Source: an uncultured Sphingomonas sp. (GTDB lineage: Bacteria; Pseudomonadota; Alphaproteobacteria; Sphingomonadales; Sphingomonadaceae). Taken from it: a stretch of 64,000 nucleotides of DNA. Each line of letters starts with the position of its first letter. Positions within the stretch are counted from its first letter, which is position 1. The stretch spans positions 62,001 through 126,000 of the forward strand of contig CAJYIX010000020.1 in the NCBI GenBank assembly GCA_913775315.1. Reading direction: 5' to 3'. Below the pieces are notes generated by a model, which worked only from the letters and a program-made list of their open reading frames with translations, was not told the DNA's origin and did not search any database. Position numbers and translations under genes: made by a program. Of the stretch, positions 45,871 through 54,878 are shown in pieces.

Positions 45871-46344
45871 ATGGACAAGACCGACGACGCCGAAAGCCTG
45901 CTCACCGTCGCGCTTCAGGACATGCTGGCGGGCGAGCGGCTGCTGGCCGAACACCTGCCCGCGATCGCCGCCCACGCCAGCGCCGCATCGCTCTCCGAGG
46001 CGCTCGCGCGCGAGGTGCAGCGTGCGCGGTTGCAGGCGGCGGCACTGGCCGAGGAGCGGCGCGCCGAGGGCGGCCCGGCGAACCTGTGGATGCAGGGAAT
46101 CGTCGACGATGCGCGCCGCGATGCCGAAACGATCGACGCCGGTCCACTCCTGGACGCCGCGCTGGTGGGCGCGGTGCGCAAAGCGCTGGCCGCCAAGCAT
46201 GTCAGCTACGAAACCGCGGTGGCGCTGGCCGAGCGTCTGAACGAAACCGCCCTCGCCGCCCGCCTGCGCCGCTGCCGCGACGAGGAAGCGGCGAGCGACC
46301 ACCGGCTGGCGGCGATTCTGACGGAGTGCACGGAGGCGGCTTAA
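45871..46344 (+). CDS. DUF892 (YciE/YciF) ferritin-like protein
   Basis: About 157 residues, all alpha-helical, matching the DUF892 layout: VALQDMLAGERLLAEHLPAIAAHA as the first helix, LSEALAREVQRARLQAAALAEE as the second, then GIVDDARRDAE and the last helices ending DEEAASDHRLAAI. Acidic residues at ferritin-like positions could bind a di-iron site. YciE/F proteins are stress-related; the function is unclear. The start is uncertain: the ATG at 45871 lacks a good ribosome-binding site, and an in-frame TTG lies at 45829. Confidence 0.7.
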   Translation: MDKTDDAESLLTVALQDMLAGERLLAEHLPAIAAHASAASLSEALAREVQRARLQAAALAEERRAEGGPANLWMQGIVDDARRDAETIDAGPLLDAALVGAVRKALAAKHVSYETAVALAERLNETALAARLRRCRDEEAASDHRLAAILTECTEAA

Positions 46345-46376
46345 CGTTCGGCTGTGATCCCATACAAAGCCAGCGC

Positions 46377-46479
46377 GTACCCCGGCGAAGGCCGGGGTCC
46401 AGTTGGCAAGGCCCCCGTGACTGAGCATCACGAGCCGTCGTTACGTCCCGCATCTGGACCCCGGCCTTCGCCGGGGTAC
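46377..46479. repeat. Perfect 26-bp inverted repeat pair (REP/BIME-like element)
   Basis: Arm 46377-46402 and arm 46454-46479 are exact inverted copies, with 51 bases between them. Each arm is itself a small hairpin (CCCCGGC-GAAG-GCCGGGG). The element lies between the convergent DUF892 and proS genes, five bases past the proS stop, and could stop transcription from both sides. Two facing copies of a GC-rich palindromic unit suggest a mobile REP doublet; no RAYT transposase gene is in the window. Confidence 0.85.
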
Positions 46480-46483
46480 GAGA

Positions 46484-48016
46484 CTAATAAGCCCGCGCGA
46501 CCAGGATGCGCTCCACCGCCGGCTCGCCGGTGAAGATGCACGGCCCCTGCGGCGGAGTCGCGGTACCCGGCACGTTGCGGATCGTCAGCTTGAGCGCCTT
46601 GAGCCGCTCGACCACCTGATCGAGCGCCGCGCCGGTCGGCCGCGCCCATTCGACCTCGACCCAGCCGGGATTGCGGACGCCCTCGGCGAAATGCGTCTCC
46701 AAGCCGGCGAAGTCGGTCACGTCGCGGCGGATGCCCGCGTCGAGCCGCGTGCGCGCCTCGACATGCAGCGATTCCTGGATCTCGGCCAGCAATCCCGCCG
46801 CCTGATCGACGAAGTCGTTGCGAGGGGTGAAGGCGGTGTCGAGCTTGCCGCTCTCCTGGTACAGGCGATCGCGGCGGATGACGGCGACATTGCCGTTCGC
46901 CACGTCGCGCGGGCCGACCTCGACGATGATCGGCGCGCCCTTCTTGACCCAGCCCCAGCGCTTGTTGCCCGCCTTTTGCGCGCGCGCATCGACCATCGCG
47001 CGGATCGGCTCGCCGAGCGCAGTCTGGCCGACCAGCTCGGATTGCAGCGAGCGGGCATAATCGAGCACCGCCTCATCCTCGGGCGCGTCGCGCAGCATCG
47101 GCACGATGACGATCTGCCACGGCGCGACGCGCGGCGGCACGCGCAGGCCATCATCGTCACCGTGGACCATGATGAGCCCGCCGATCATGCGGGTGGACAC
47201 GCCCCAGCTTGTCGTCTGCGCCAGTTCGAGCTCACCCGCCGCATTCTGGTACCGGATATTCTGCGCCGAAGAGAAGGTGGTGCCGAGGAAGTGGCTGGTA
47301 CCCGCCTGAAGCGCCTTGCCGTCCTGCATCATCGCCTCGATGCTGTAGGTCGCGACGGCGCCCGGAAACCGCTCGTTCTCGGGCTTTTCGCCCGCGACGA
47401 CGGGCAGCGCGAGGCAGTCTTCGGCAAAGGCGCGATAGACCTCGAGCATCTTCATCGTCTCTTCGCGCGCCTCGGCTTCAGTCGCGTGGGCGGTATGCCC
47501 CTCCTGCCACAGGAACTCGGCGGTGCGCAGGAACATGCGCGTGCGCATCTCCCAGCGGACGACGTTGGCCCATTGGTTGATGAGCACGGGCAGGTCGCGC
47601 CACGACTGGACCCAGCGGCTGAACGCCGCGCCGATCACCGTCTCCGACGTCGGGCGCACGACCAGCGGCTCTTCCAGCTTCGCCTCGGGATCGGGGACCA
47701 GCCGGCCGTCCTTCTGCACCAGCCGGTGATGGGTGACGACTGCCATCTCCTTGGCAAAGCCGTCGACATGCTCGGCTTCCTTCTCGAAGTAAGAGAGCGG
47801 AATGAACAGCGGGAAATAGCAGTTCTCGTGCCCGGTCGCCTTGATCCGGTCGTCGAGCAGCAGCTGCATCCGCTCCCAGATGCCGTAGCCCCATGGCCGG
47901 ATGACCATGCACCCGCGCACGCCGCTCTCCTCGGCCATGTCGGCCTCGGCGATGACGGTCTGGTACCAGCGCGAGAAATCCTCGGCGCGCGTGACGGACA
48001 GGGCGTGCTTGATCAT
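46484..48016 (-). CDS. proS: Prolyl-tRNA synthetase, archaeal/eukaryotic-like type
   Basis: A 510-residue class II synthetase. It begins FSRWYQTVIAEADMAEESGV, and has GCMVIRPWGYGIWERMQ, VRPTSETVIGAAFSRWVQSW, NVVRWEMRTRMFLRTAEFLWQEGH, GTSHFLG and TRMIGGLIMVHGDDDGLRVPPRVAP. This layout, without the bacterial editing insertion and ending in a C-terminal Tyr, belongs to the archaeal/eukaryotic-type ProRS rather than the usual alphaproteobacterial type. It charges tRNA-Pro. No other proS is visible in the window, so it is probably the housekeeping enzyme. Confidence 0.93.
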   Translation of the reverse strand: MIKHALSVTRAEDFSRWYQTVIAEADMAEESGVRGCMVIRPWGYGIWERMQLLLDDRIKATGHENCYFPLFIPLSYFEKEAEHVDGFAKEMAVVTHHRLVQKDGRLVPDPEAKLEEPLVVRPTSETVIGAAFSRWVQSWRDLPVLINQWANVVRWEMRTRMFLRTAEFLWQEGHTAHATEAEAREETMKMLEVYRAFAEDCLALPVVAGEKPENERFPGAVATYSIEAMMQDGKALQAGTSHFLGTTFSSAQNIRYQNAAGELELAQTTSWGVSTRMIGGLIMVHGDDDGLRVPPRVAPWQIVIVPMLRDAPEDEAVLDYARSLQSELVGQTALGEPIRAMVDARAQKAGNKRWGWVKKGAPIIVEVGPRDVANGNVAVIRRDRLYQESGKLDTAFTPRNDFVDQAAGLLAEIQESLHVEARTRLDAGIRRDVTDFAGLETHFAEGVRNPGWVEVEWARPTGAALDQVVERLKALKLTIRNVPGTATPPQGPCIFTGEPAVERILVARAY

Positions 48017-48065
48017 CGCCCGCCGATAGCGGGGCGAGGCCCATCAAGACAACGTGGAAAGCGAC

Positions 48066-49508
48066 TCAGGCGGACGCGGTCGTCCAGCCCAATGCCGGGA
48101 TCGCGATCGACCGCTTGCCGCCCAGGTCGGTGCGGCAGACGATCAGCTCGCGCTGCTCCATATAGCCGACCAGCCGCCGCGCGCGGCCGAGCGAGGACGT
48201 GCCATAGACCTCGGCGATCCGCTCGTCGGGCGGGCACGCCTCCCCCTCTTTCGCCGCGCGGGCGATGAGGAGGAACGGTCCCAGCATCTCGCTCGGCAAT
48301 TCGCGCGCGACGGAGAGGGCACCGGCCCACTCGTCCTCCAGCCCGTGCGTGATCCCCGCCCGCGCAGCAGCCAGCCGGCGCGAGAACGCCTCGAGGTCGA
48401 GCGGCGGGCGCGACAGCCCGGCCATGCGGCAGCGCACTTGATAGTCCTGGAACAGCACCGCCGCGGGCCGGCTTGCCGATCCCGCCTCCGCCACGATCGC
48501 GGCGAGCACGTCGGCGACGATCTCCGCCACGCGCTCGGGCGGCATCGCCGGCGTCGGCGCCTCGGGCGGGGGCGGCGGCGCGGCGAGCGCCTCGATCACC
48601 TCATCGGCGGGCATCGGCGGCGGCGGGGGTGGCGGCATCAGCGGCAGGCCGGGCTCGGGCGAGCCGCGCTCGATCAGGTCGCGCATGTCGGCGGGGGCCG
48701 AGGGCAACGGGATCAGCTTGGGGCTGCCGCTGCGGGCCGAGGTCTCGACCGCGCCGATCTTCACCGCCACCGGCCGACGCGACACCGCGGGGCCGAGCGC
48801 GAGGAAATGGCCGCGGGCGAGATCGCGGATCGTCTCCGCCTGCCGCCGCTCCATGCCGAGCAGGTCGGCCGCGCGCGCCATGTCGATGTCGAGGAAGGTG
48901 CGCCCCATCAGGAAGTTCGACGCCTCCGCCGCGACATTCTTGGCGAGCTTCGCCAGCCGCTGCGTGGCGATAACGCCCGCCAGGCCGCGCTTGCGCCCGC
49001 GGCACATCAGGTTGGTCATCGCGCCCAGCGACGCGCGGCGCACCTCCTCCGCCACCTCGCCGCCGCCTGCCGGGGCGAACAACTGCGCCTCGTCGACCAC
49101 CACCAGCGCCGGATACCAATGGTCACGCGGGGCATCGAACAGCGCGTTGAGGAACACCGCGGCGCAGCGCATCTGCCCCTCCGCCTCCAGCCCCTCGAGG
49201 CTGAGAACGACCGAGGCACGATGCTCGCGGATGCGCGCGGCCATCTTCGCGATCTCGCGCTCGTCGTAATCGCCCGCCTCGATCGCGACATGGCCGTAAG
49301 CGTCGGCCAGCGTCACGAAGTCGCCCTCGGGGTCGATCACCACCTGCTGCACGCGGCCCGCGGATTTCTCGAGCAGGCGGCGCAGCAGATGCGACTTGCC
49401 CGATCCCGAATTGCCCTGGACGAGCAACCGGGTGGCCAGCAGTTCCTCGAGGTCCATGGCCACGGCCTTGCCGTTGCCATCGACCCCCATGTCGACTTGT
49501 GCGGTCAT
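48066..49508 (-). CDS. HerA-like P-loop ATPase (DUF87) with Pro-rich linker
   Basis: A 480-residue protein. Residues 1-260 form a HerA/FtsK-superfamily ATPase: Walker A GNSGSGKS (32-39), Walker B ALVVVDEAQ (134-142), and an LMCRGRKRGLAGVIATQR segment like the sensor region. Residues about 275-320 are a Pro/Ala-rich linker. The C-terminal 150 residues look helical, perhaps DNA-binding (RIAEVYGTSSLGRARRLVGYM). HerA proteins act in DNA end processing or translocation, usually with NurA, which is not seen here. The ATG overlaps the stop of the S9 peptidase gene (ATGA), so the two are coupled. Confidence 0.82.
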   Translation of the reverse strand: MTAQVDMGVDGNGKAVAMDLEELLATRLLVQGNSGSGKSHLLRRLLEKSAGRVQQVVIDPEGDFVTLADAYGHVAIEAGDYDEREIAKMAARIREHRASVVLSLEGLEAEGQMRCAAVFLNALFDAPRDHWYPALVVVDEAQLFAPAGGGEVAEEVRRASLGAMTNLMCRGRKRGLAGVIATQRLAKLAKNVAAEASNFLMGRTFLDIDMARAADLLGMERRQAETIRDLARGHFLALGPAVSRRPVAVKIGAVETSARSGSPKLIPLPSAPADMRDLIERGSPEPGLPLMPPPPPPPMPADEVIEALAAPPPPPEAPTPAMPPERVAEIVADVLAAIVAEAGSASRPAAVLFQDYQVRCRMAGLSRPPLDLEAFSRRLAAARAGITHGLEDEWAGALSVARELPSEMLGPFLLIARAAKEGEACPPDERIAEVYGTSSLGRARRLVGYMEQRELIVCRTDLGGKRSIAIPALGWTTASA

Positions 49509-51748
49509 TTGGCTTTGGCGGGCGCCCTGCGCTCGAAAAAGTCGAACATCGTGTTCCACAGGTGAAGCTGCTGCGCGGGATTGCTGATCGAGTGCGTCTG
49601 GCCGGGATAGAATTGCGTGTCGAACATCACGCCCGCCGCCTGCATCGCGCCGATCTGCGCGGTGGTGTTGTCGAGGAACACGTTGTCGTCGGCCATGCCG
49701 TGCATGACGAGCAGCGAGTCCTTGATCCTGCCCGCATCGCCGAGCGTACCCGACGCGGCATAAGCCTCCGGCACCTTGCGCGGGTCGCCCATGTATCGCT
49801 CGGTATAATGGGTGTCGTACAGGTCCCACTTCGTCACCGGCGCCACCGCCGCGCCCGCCGCGAACACGCCCGGTGCCTTTTCGAGGAGCTTGAGCGTCAT
49901 GTAGCCGCCGTAGGACCAGCCATGGATGACCAGCCGGTCGGGATCGACGAACGGCTGGCTCTTCAGCCACTTGGCCGCCATCACCTGATCCTCGACCTCG
50001 ACGCTGCCCATCGCGTGCCAGATCTGGTCGGTGAAGGCGCGGGCACGGTTGGCGGTGCCGCGATTGTCCATGACGAAGACGATATAGCCCTTGTCGACGA
50101 TCGCCTGATGCATCGGGCTCGACCAGTCGCGCGCCACGCGCTGTGCGCCGGGGCCGCCATAATAGGTAAAGAACACCGGATAGCGTTTGCCCGGCTCCAT
50201 CTTCGGCTTGAGCATCTTGTAATGCAGCTCGCTGCCGTCGGCGGCCTTCAGCGTCCCGAACTCGGTCGCGGCGTGGCTGGTGAGGAACGGCGCATAGGGG
50301 TGATTCGGCCCCAGCACGTTCTCGTCCAGCCACTGCGTCCGCTTGCCGGTCGCGTCGGCGAGATAGCTTTGCGGCGGCTGATTGGGGTTGGAGCGCCCGA
50401 CGATCAGCCGGTCGCCCGACATCGACACGTTGTTCCAATACCCCGTCTCGGTCAGCCGCGTGACCATCCCCGCCCGCTTCAGCGGCGCGACATAGGCGTG
50501 GCGTTCGAGCACCCCGTCCTTGTTACCGGTAAAATAGACGAGGCCCTTCTTTTCGTCGACGCCGATTACGTCGGCGACTTCCCAGTCGCCCTTGGTCAGT
50601 TGCGTCCAGCGCCCCTTGTCGAACCGGTAGAGATGGCCATTGCCGCTCCGCTCCGACCACCACAGGATGCTGCCGTCCGACAGCGCGCGGAAGTTGTCGG
50701 ACAGGTTGATCCAGCTCTTCGCCGCCGCCTTCTCCGTAAAAAGCACGCGCGACTTGCCGGTAGCCGGATCGACGGCGAGCATGTCGAGCACGCTCTGCTC
50801 GCGGTTCTGGCGCTGGACGTAGAGCGTCCTGCCGTCCGCGCTCCAGTCGACGCGGGCGAGGTAGATGTCGGGGTCCTGGCCCAGATCGACCTTGACCTGG
50901 CCCGACCCGTCCGGCGCAGTCACGTAGAGCGCGACCGTGACGTTGGGCGTGCCGGCCAGCGGATAGCGCTGCTCGTAAAGCTTCGTCCCCTCCGCGCCGA
51001 TCGACGCGCGGGTCAGGACGCGGACGGGCGCCTCGTCGAACCGCTCGACCGCGACGTACTTGTCGTCGGGCGACCACCAATAGCCGGTGGAGCGCGCCAT
51101 TTCCTCCTGCGCGACGAACTCGGCCTCGCCCCAGTGGACGGTGCCGCCGCCACCCTGCGTGATCGCGCGCGCCTCGCCGCCCGCCAGCGGCTGGACCCAG
51201 AGATTCTGGTCGCGCACGAAGCTGATATAGCCGCCAACCGGGCTGATGACCGGATTGAGCTCGCCCGCCTCGCTGTTGGTCAGGCGGCGTACCTGTCCGT
51301 CCAACGTCGCGAGGAACAGGTCGCCGTCCAGCGGCACGAGGATCGAGCGGCCGTCGGGCGCCCAGTCATAGGCGACGATCCCGCGCAGGCCGCCGATACG
51401 CGCCCGCTCGCGCTGCATCTTCTCGGCCTCCGATAGTTCGGCGCCCGAGCCCACCTTCTTCGAATCGACCAGCATCCGCCACTGGCCGGTGGTCAGATCC
51501 TGCGCCCAGAGGTCGTAGCGATCGGGCTCGCCCTCGCGCGGGCGAAGCTGCGTCAGGAGCGCGCCGTCCGGCGACAGGCGCGGCGGACGCCCGCCGCCGC
51601 CCGACAGCCCGCCCTGCATCACGCGCTCGAAGGTGAGCGTACCCTGCGCCACCGGCTGCTGCTGCTGCGCCGCCACGGGCTCAGCCGTCATTGCCGTCAC
51701 GCTTACCGACGCAAGCGCCAGCGCCAAGGACCATCCGCGCATTCCCAT
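49505..51748 (-). CDS. S9 family (dipeptidyl peptidase IV-like) serine peptidase
   Basis: A 747-residue exported peptidase. A signal peptide (MGMRGWSLALALASVSVTAM...AAQ) is followed by a DPP-IV-type eight-bladed propeller (about 70-490; PDGRSILVPLDGDLFLATLDG, STGYWWSPDDKYVAVERFDEAPV). The alpha/beta hydrolase domain has the nucleophile Ser in IHGWSYGGYMTL, the Asp in HGMADDNVFLDN and the His in PGQTHSIS. The Glu of WGEAEFVAQEEMAR corresponds to the DPP-IV Glu motif that holds the substrate N-terminus. It removes N-terminal X-Pro or X-Ala dipeptides. The HerA-like gene follows with a four-base overlap. Confidence 0.93.
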   Translation of the reverse strand: MGMRGWSLALALASVSVTAMTAEPVAAQQQQPVAQGTLTFERVMQGGLSGGGGRPPRLSPDGALLTQLRPREGEPDRYDLWAQDLTTGQWRMLVDSKKVGSGAELSEAEKMQRERARIGGLRGIVAYDWAPDGRSILVPLDGDLFLATLDGQVRRLTNSEAGELNPVISPVGGYISFVRDQNLWVQPLAGGEARAITQGGGGTVHWGEAEFVAQEEMARSTGYWWSPDDKYVAVERFDEAPVRVLTRASIGAEGTKLYEQRYPLAGTPNVTVALYVTAPDGSGQVKVDLGQDPDIYLARVDWSADGRTLYVQRQNREQSVLDMLAVDPATGKSRVLFTEKAAAKSWINLSDNFRALSDGSILWWSERSGNGHLYRFDKGRWTQLTKGDWEVADVIGVDEKKGLVYFTGNKDGVLERHAYVAPLKRAGMVTRLTETGYWNNVSMSGDRLIVGRSNPNQPPQSYLADATGKRTQWLDENVLGPNHPYAPFLTSHAATEFGTLKAADGSELHYKMLKPKMEPGKRYPVFFTYYGGPGAQRVARDWSSPMHQAIVDKGYIVFVMDNRGTANRARAFTDQIWHAMGSVEVEDQVMAAKWLKSQPFVDPDRLVIHGWSYGGYMTLKLLEKAPGVFAAGAAVAPVTKWDLYDTHYTERYMGDPRKVPEAYAASGTLGDAGRIKDSLLVMHGMADDNVFLDNTTAQIGAMQAAGVMFDTQFYPGQTHSISNPAQQLHLWNTMFDFFERRAPAKAK

Positions 51749-51833
51749 CTCCGAAGGTGCCGACGCCGGGGACTCTGCTCCGGTGCGGCCGTGATGGGGC
51801 GTTATTGCCCCCCTTCGGCGCGGGCGTAAAGGG

Positions 51834-52910
51834 TCAGGCGGGCTTGGTTTCTCCCCCTGCCTCAGGCGCGTTCGAGTCGGGCGGCGGCGGCGCCTCGATC
51901 CCATCGATCTCGGCATGATGGCCGAGCGTGTCGCGCACCCAGAGCAGCGCGACGAGGACGTAGAGCACGACCGCCAGCGGCGCGGCGACGATCACGCCGA
52001 TGAACCCGAACATGCTGCCCAGCGCCGCCAGCGCGAACATGAGGACCGCGGGCGGGATCGACACGGCGTATTTCTGGATGATCGGGGTCAGCACGTTCCC
52101 CTCGAGCTGCTGCGCAACGAGATAGACGACGCACGTCCAGATCAGCGTGTCGGTCCCCTGGCTCAGCCCGAGTAGCACGCCGGGCGCAGCGCCGATGAAC
52201 GGCCCGACGAGCGGAATGAAGTTGGTGAGGCCCGAGATGACGCCGAGTGCGCCCGCCGACTGGACCCCGACGATGCTGAGCCCGCCCCAGATCAGCACGC
52301 CGACGATCAGCATCGTCGCCCCTTGCGCGATCAGCCACTTGTTGAGCGCCTGGCCGCTCGCCGACAGTGCCTCGCGAACCTGACGCCCCTTGTCCCGGGG
52401 AAACAGCTTCTCGACGCCGCGCATGTAGATGCCGGGTTCGAGCGCGAGGTACATCGCCGCGACGATGACGAGGACGAGGTTGGTGATCGCCCCAACCGCG
52501 CCGAACGCGAAGGTCAGCGCCCGGCTGGCGATGCTCTGGAAATCGGGCGTGCCGGTGAGGAAGCTCTTGAGGAACGGCACCTGCTCGGCCATCGCCCGCG
52601 CCCGCTCGAACGCCTGTGGCAATTGCTGCCCGACCTCGGTGAATTGCTCGGACAGCTGCGCGCCGAACAACCACCCTGCCCCGCCGAGCACCGCGAGAAT
52701 CAGGAACAGACCGCAGAAGACCGACAGCGTGTCGCTCGCCCCCATCCGCCGGAACGGCCACCCCGCCGCACGGATCAGCGCGGCGACGAGCACGGCCGAG
52801 AAAATCAGCATGAAGACGAACGCGAACTGCACGGTCAGCAGGCACAGGCCCACCACCAGCATCACCACCAGCGCGCGGCGCGCGATTTCGCCGATGTTCG
52901 TCGTTTCCAT
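51834..52910 (-). CDS. AI-2E family transporter
   Basis: A 358-residue membrane protein of the AI-2E/PerM family. Seven to eight membrane segments: a pair at about 13-60 (ALVVMLVVGLCLLTVQFAFVF), then about 60-85, and five in the C-terminal half. Hallmarks are the hydrophilic loop ending in MRGVEKLFPRDKGRQ, then LNKWLIAQGATMLIVGVLIWG and FIPLVGPFIGAAPGVLLGL. Members range from permeases of unknown substrate to Na+/H+ antiporters. GGGGGAAGC precedes the ATG at 52910; an in-frame ATG at 52943 is less likely. Confidence 0.9.
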   Translation of the reverse strand: METTNIGEIARRALVVMLVVGLCLLTVQFAFVFMLIFSAVLVAALIRAAGWPFRRMGASDTLSVFCGLFLILAVLGGAGWLFGAQLSEQFTEVGQQLPQAFERARAMAEQVPFLKSFLTGTPDFQSIASRALTFAFGAVGAITNLVLVIVAAMYLALEPGIYMRGVEKLFPRDKGRQVREALSASGQALNKWLIAQGATMLIVGVLIWGGLSIVGVQSAGALGVISGLTNFIPLVGPFIGAAPGVLLGLSQGTDTLIWTCVVYLVAQQLEGNVLTPIIQKYAVSIPPAVLMFALAALGSMFGFIGVIVAAPLAVVLYVLVALLWVRDTLGHHAEIDGIEAPPPPDSNAPEAGGETKPA

Positions 52911-52997
52911 GCTTCCCCCGTTCAATGCTGGGGGCAGAAACATCGCGGCTGCGTAACGGGTTCCGTCTTCGGGCCATCTTGAACATGGCCCGCGGCG

Positions 52998-54734
52998 TCA
53001 CCCATACGCGAACATCTTCCGCAACTCGCCCTTCAGGATCTTCCCGTTGGCGTTCCGCGGCAGCACGCTGTCGACGAACCGGATCGCGCTCGGCACCTTG
53101 AACGCGGCCAGATGCTGCGCGACCCAGTCCTGTAACTCGCCCTCCGTTGCCGAACAGCCGGGGCAGAGGTGGACGACCGCCGCGGGCACCTCGCCCAGCG
53201 TCCGGTGCGGCACGCCCACCAGCGCTGCGTCGGTGACGGCGGGGTGGGCGTAGAGGACGTTCTCGACCTCGATCGAATAGATGTTCTCGCCGCCGCGGAT
53301 GACAATGTCCTTGGCGCGGTCGACGATGTAGCAGAACCCTTCCTCGTCCAGCCGCGCGAGGTCGCCCGTGCGTACCCAGCCGTCGATGAAGGTTTCCGCC
53401 GTCGCCTCGGGCTTGTTCCAGTATCCCTTCACGATCATCGGCCCGCGCGCCCAGAGCTCCCCCGCCTCGCCGACCGGCAGTTCCTCGGCGCCGTCGACCG
53501 ACATGATCTTGAGTTCGGCGACGGGGACCGGCGGGCCGCAGCTGTCGGGGCGGTTGAGATAGTCCTCGCCGGTATGCTGCGTCACCGTCGCCATTGTCTC
53601 GGTCATGCCCCAGCCGCTGCCGGGCGCGGCACCGAACTCCGCCTCGATCCGGCGGACCAGCTCGGGCGCGGCGGGGGCGCCGCCGTACTGGATCGCCTCC
53701 AGACATGAGAGATCGTATCTGTCGCGGTCGGGATGCTCGAGCAGCTGCCACGCGATCGTCGGCACGCCGCCGGTCAGCTGCACCCGCTCGCGCTCGATCA
53801 GTTTCAGCGCCTCACCCGCGTCCCAGCGACGCATCAGCACGATCGTCCCCCCGCTCGCGACGGTGCCCATCAGCGACGCCGAGCAGGCAGTGACGTGGAA
53901 CAGCGGGATCACGAGCAGCCCGACCTTGGGCACCGGCGCGGCGGGCGGCATCTCGCCCCGGCGCAGCAGCGCGCGCGCGTTGCAATAGGCCGAGCTGTAG
54001 ATGTTGGTCGCCATGTTGCGATGGGTGCCCAGCGCCCCCTTGGGCGCGCCGGTCGTCCCGCTGGTATAGAAGATCACCACGTCGTCTTCCGGCGCGATCG
54101 TCGCGGCGGCGGGGTGCAGCCCGATCTCGGGCAGCGCCGCCCAGTCGTTCGGCGGCGGCAGCAGCATGTCGAACGGTTGGGCCGGCGCCTCGATCGCGCC
54201 CTTGGGCCGCGTCACGAAGATGCCTTCGAGGCCGGTCAGCGCCGGCAGCTCGCCCTTGAACCGGTCGTAGCGGTCGCCGTCGAGGATCAGCAGCTTCGCG
54301 CCCGAATCGGCGATGCCGTAGGACAGCTCGCCTGCGCTCCACCACGCGTTAAGCGGCACCGCGACCGCGCCGATGCTGGCGACGGCAAAGAAGATCGCGG
54401 TCCATTCGGGCAGGTTGCGCATCGCAAAGGCGACGCGGTCGCCCTTCCCCACCCCCGCCTCGGCCAGCTTGTGCGCCAGATGCGTCACCGCGCGGAAATG
54501 CGCGTCGTACGTCACGCGCTCGTCCTCATGGATGACGAACTCGCGCGTGCCGTGACTGCGCGAAAAGGCGATCAGCAGCGCCAGATTGGGCGGCGCGTTC
54601 TTCCAAGTCCGCGTCGGCACGCCGCGAATCTCGACCGTCTCCATCTCGAACGGCTGGCCCGGCGCGGTCGTTGCCGCCTCGATCTGGGCGAGGGTCATCG
54701 CGGGCCAGGGTTTGGCGTCGGGGGCGGTCGCCAT
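52998..54734 (-). CDS. Acyl-CoA synthetase (AMP-forming), class I adenylate-forming
   Basis: A 578-residue ANL-superfamily ligase. A3 motif VVIFYTSGTTGAPKGALG, A5 SGWGMTETMATVTQHTG, A7 GWVRTGDLARLDEEGF, A8 YIVDRAKDIVIRGGENIYSIEVE and the A10 Lys in NGKILKGELRKM are complete. It activates a carboxylic acid to its CoA thioester. The neighbouring acyl-CoA dehydrogenases, FadB-like enzyme and thioesterase suggest a fatty-acid-like or side-chain acid substrate, not identified here. Divergent from the serine hydrolase gene across a 144-base gap that probably holds both promoters. Confidence 0.9.
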   Translation of the reverse strand: MATAPDAKPWPAMTLAQIEAATTAPGQPFEMETVEIRGVPTRTWKNAPPNLALLIAFSRSHGTREFVIHEDERVTYDAHFRAVTHLAHKLAEAGVGKGDRVAFAMRNLPEWTAIFFAVASIGAVAVPLNAWWSAGELSYGIADSGAKLLILDGDRYDRFKGELPALTGLEGIFVTRPKGAIEAPAQPFDMLLPPPNDWAALPEIGLHPAAATIAPEDDVVIFYTSGTTGAPKGALGTHRNMATNIYSSAYCNARALLRRGEMPPAAPVPKVGLLVIPLFHVTACSASLMGTVASGGTIVLMRRWDAGEALKLIERERVQLTGGVPTIAWQLLEHPDRDRYDLSCLEAIQYGGAPAAPELVRRIEAEFGAAPGSGWGMTETMATVTQHTGEDYLNRPDSCGPPVPVAELKIMSVDGAEELPVGEAGELWARGPMIVKGYWNKPEATAETFIDGWVRTGDLARLDEEGFCYIVDRAKDIVIRGGENIYSIEVENVLYAHPAVTDAALVGVPHRTLGEVPAAVVHLCPGCSATEGELQDWVAQHLAAFKVPSAIRFVDSVLPRNANGKILKGELRKMFAYG

Positions 54735-54878
54735 CGCTTCTCTCCTATACGCTGTCGAAGATCGGGTTTGCCCGATTGACGTTTGCGTGAAGGTTAGTGT
54801 TGATTCGATCCGCGCTCAAGATAATAGGTGAGCGGGCCGTATCGAACGCGGCGGCCGGAGAGGATTCGAACGACAGGT

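Noticed and set aside
52971..52991. 7-bp inverted repeat GGGCCAT / ATGGCCC between AI-2E and ligase genes
   Set aside because: Short, with a seven-base loop and no T-tract; likely chance in GC-rich DNA.
54735..54878. Sigma-70 promoter boxes (TTGACG near 54777) between the ligase and serine hydrolase genes
   Set aside because: No acceptable -10 box at 16-18 bases spacing; a promoter is likely but not demonstrable from sequence.
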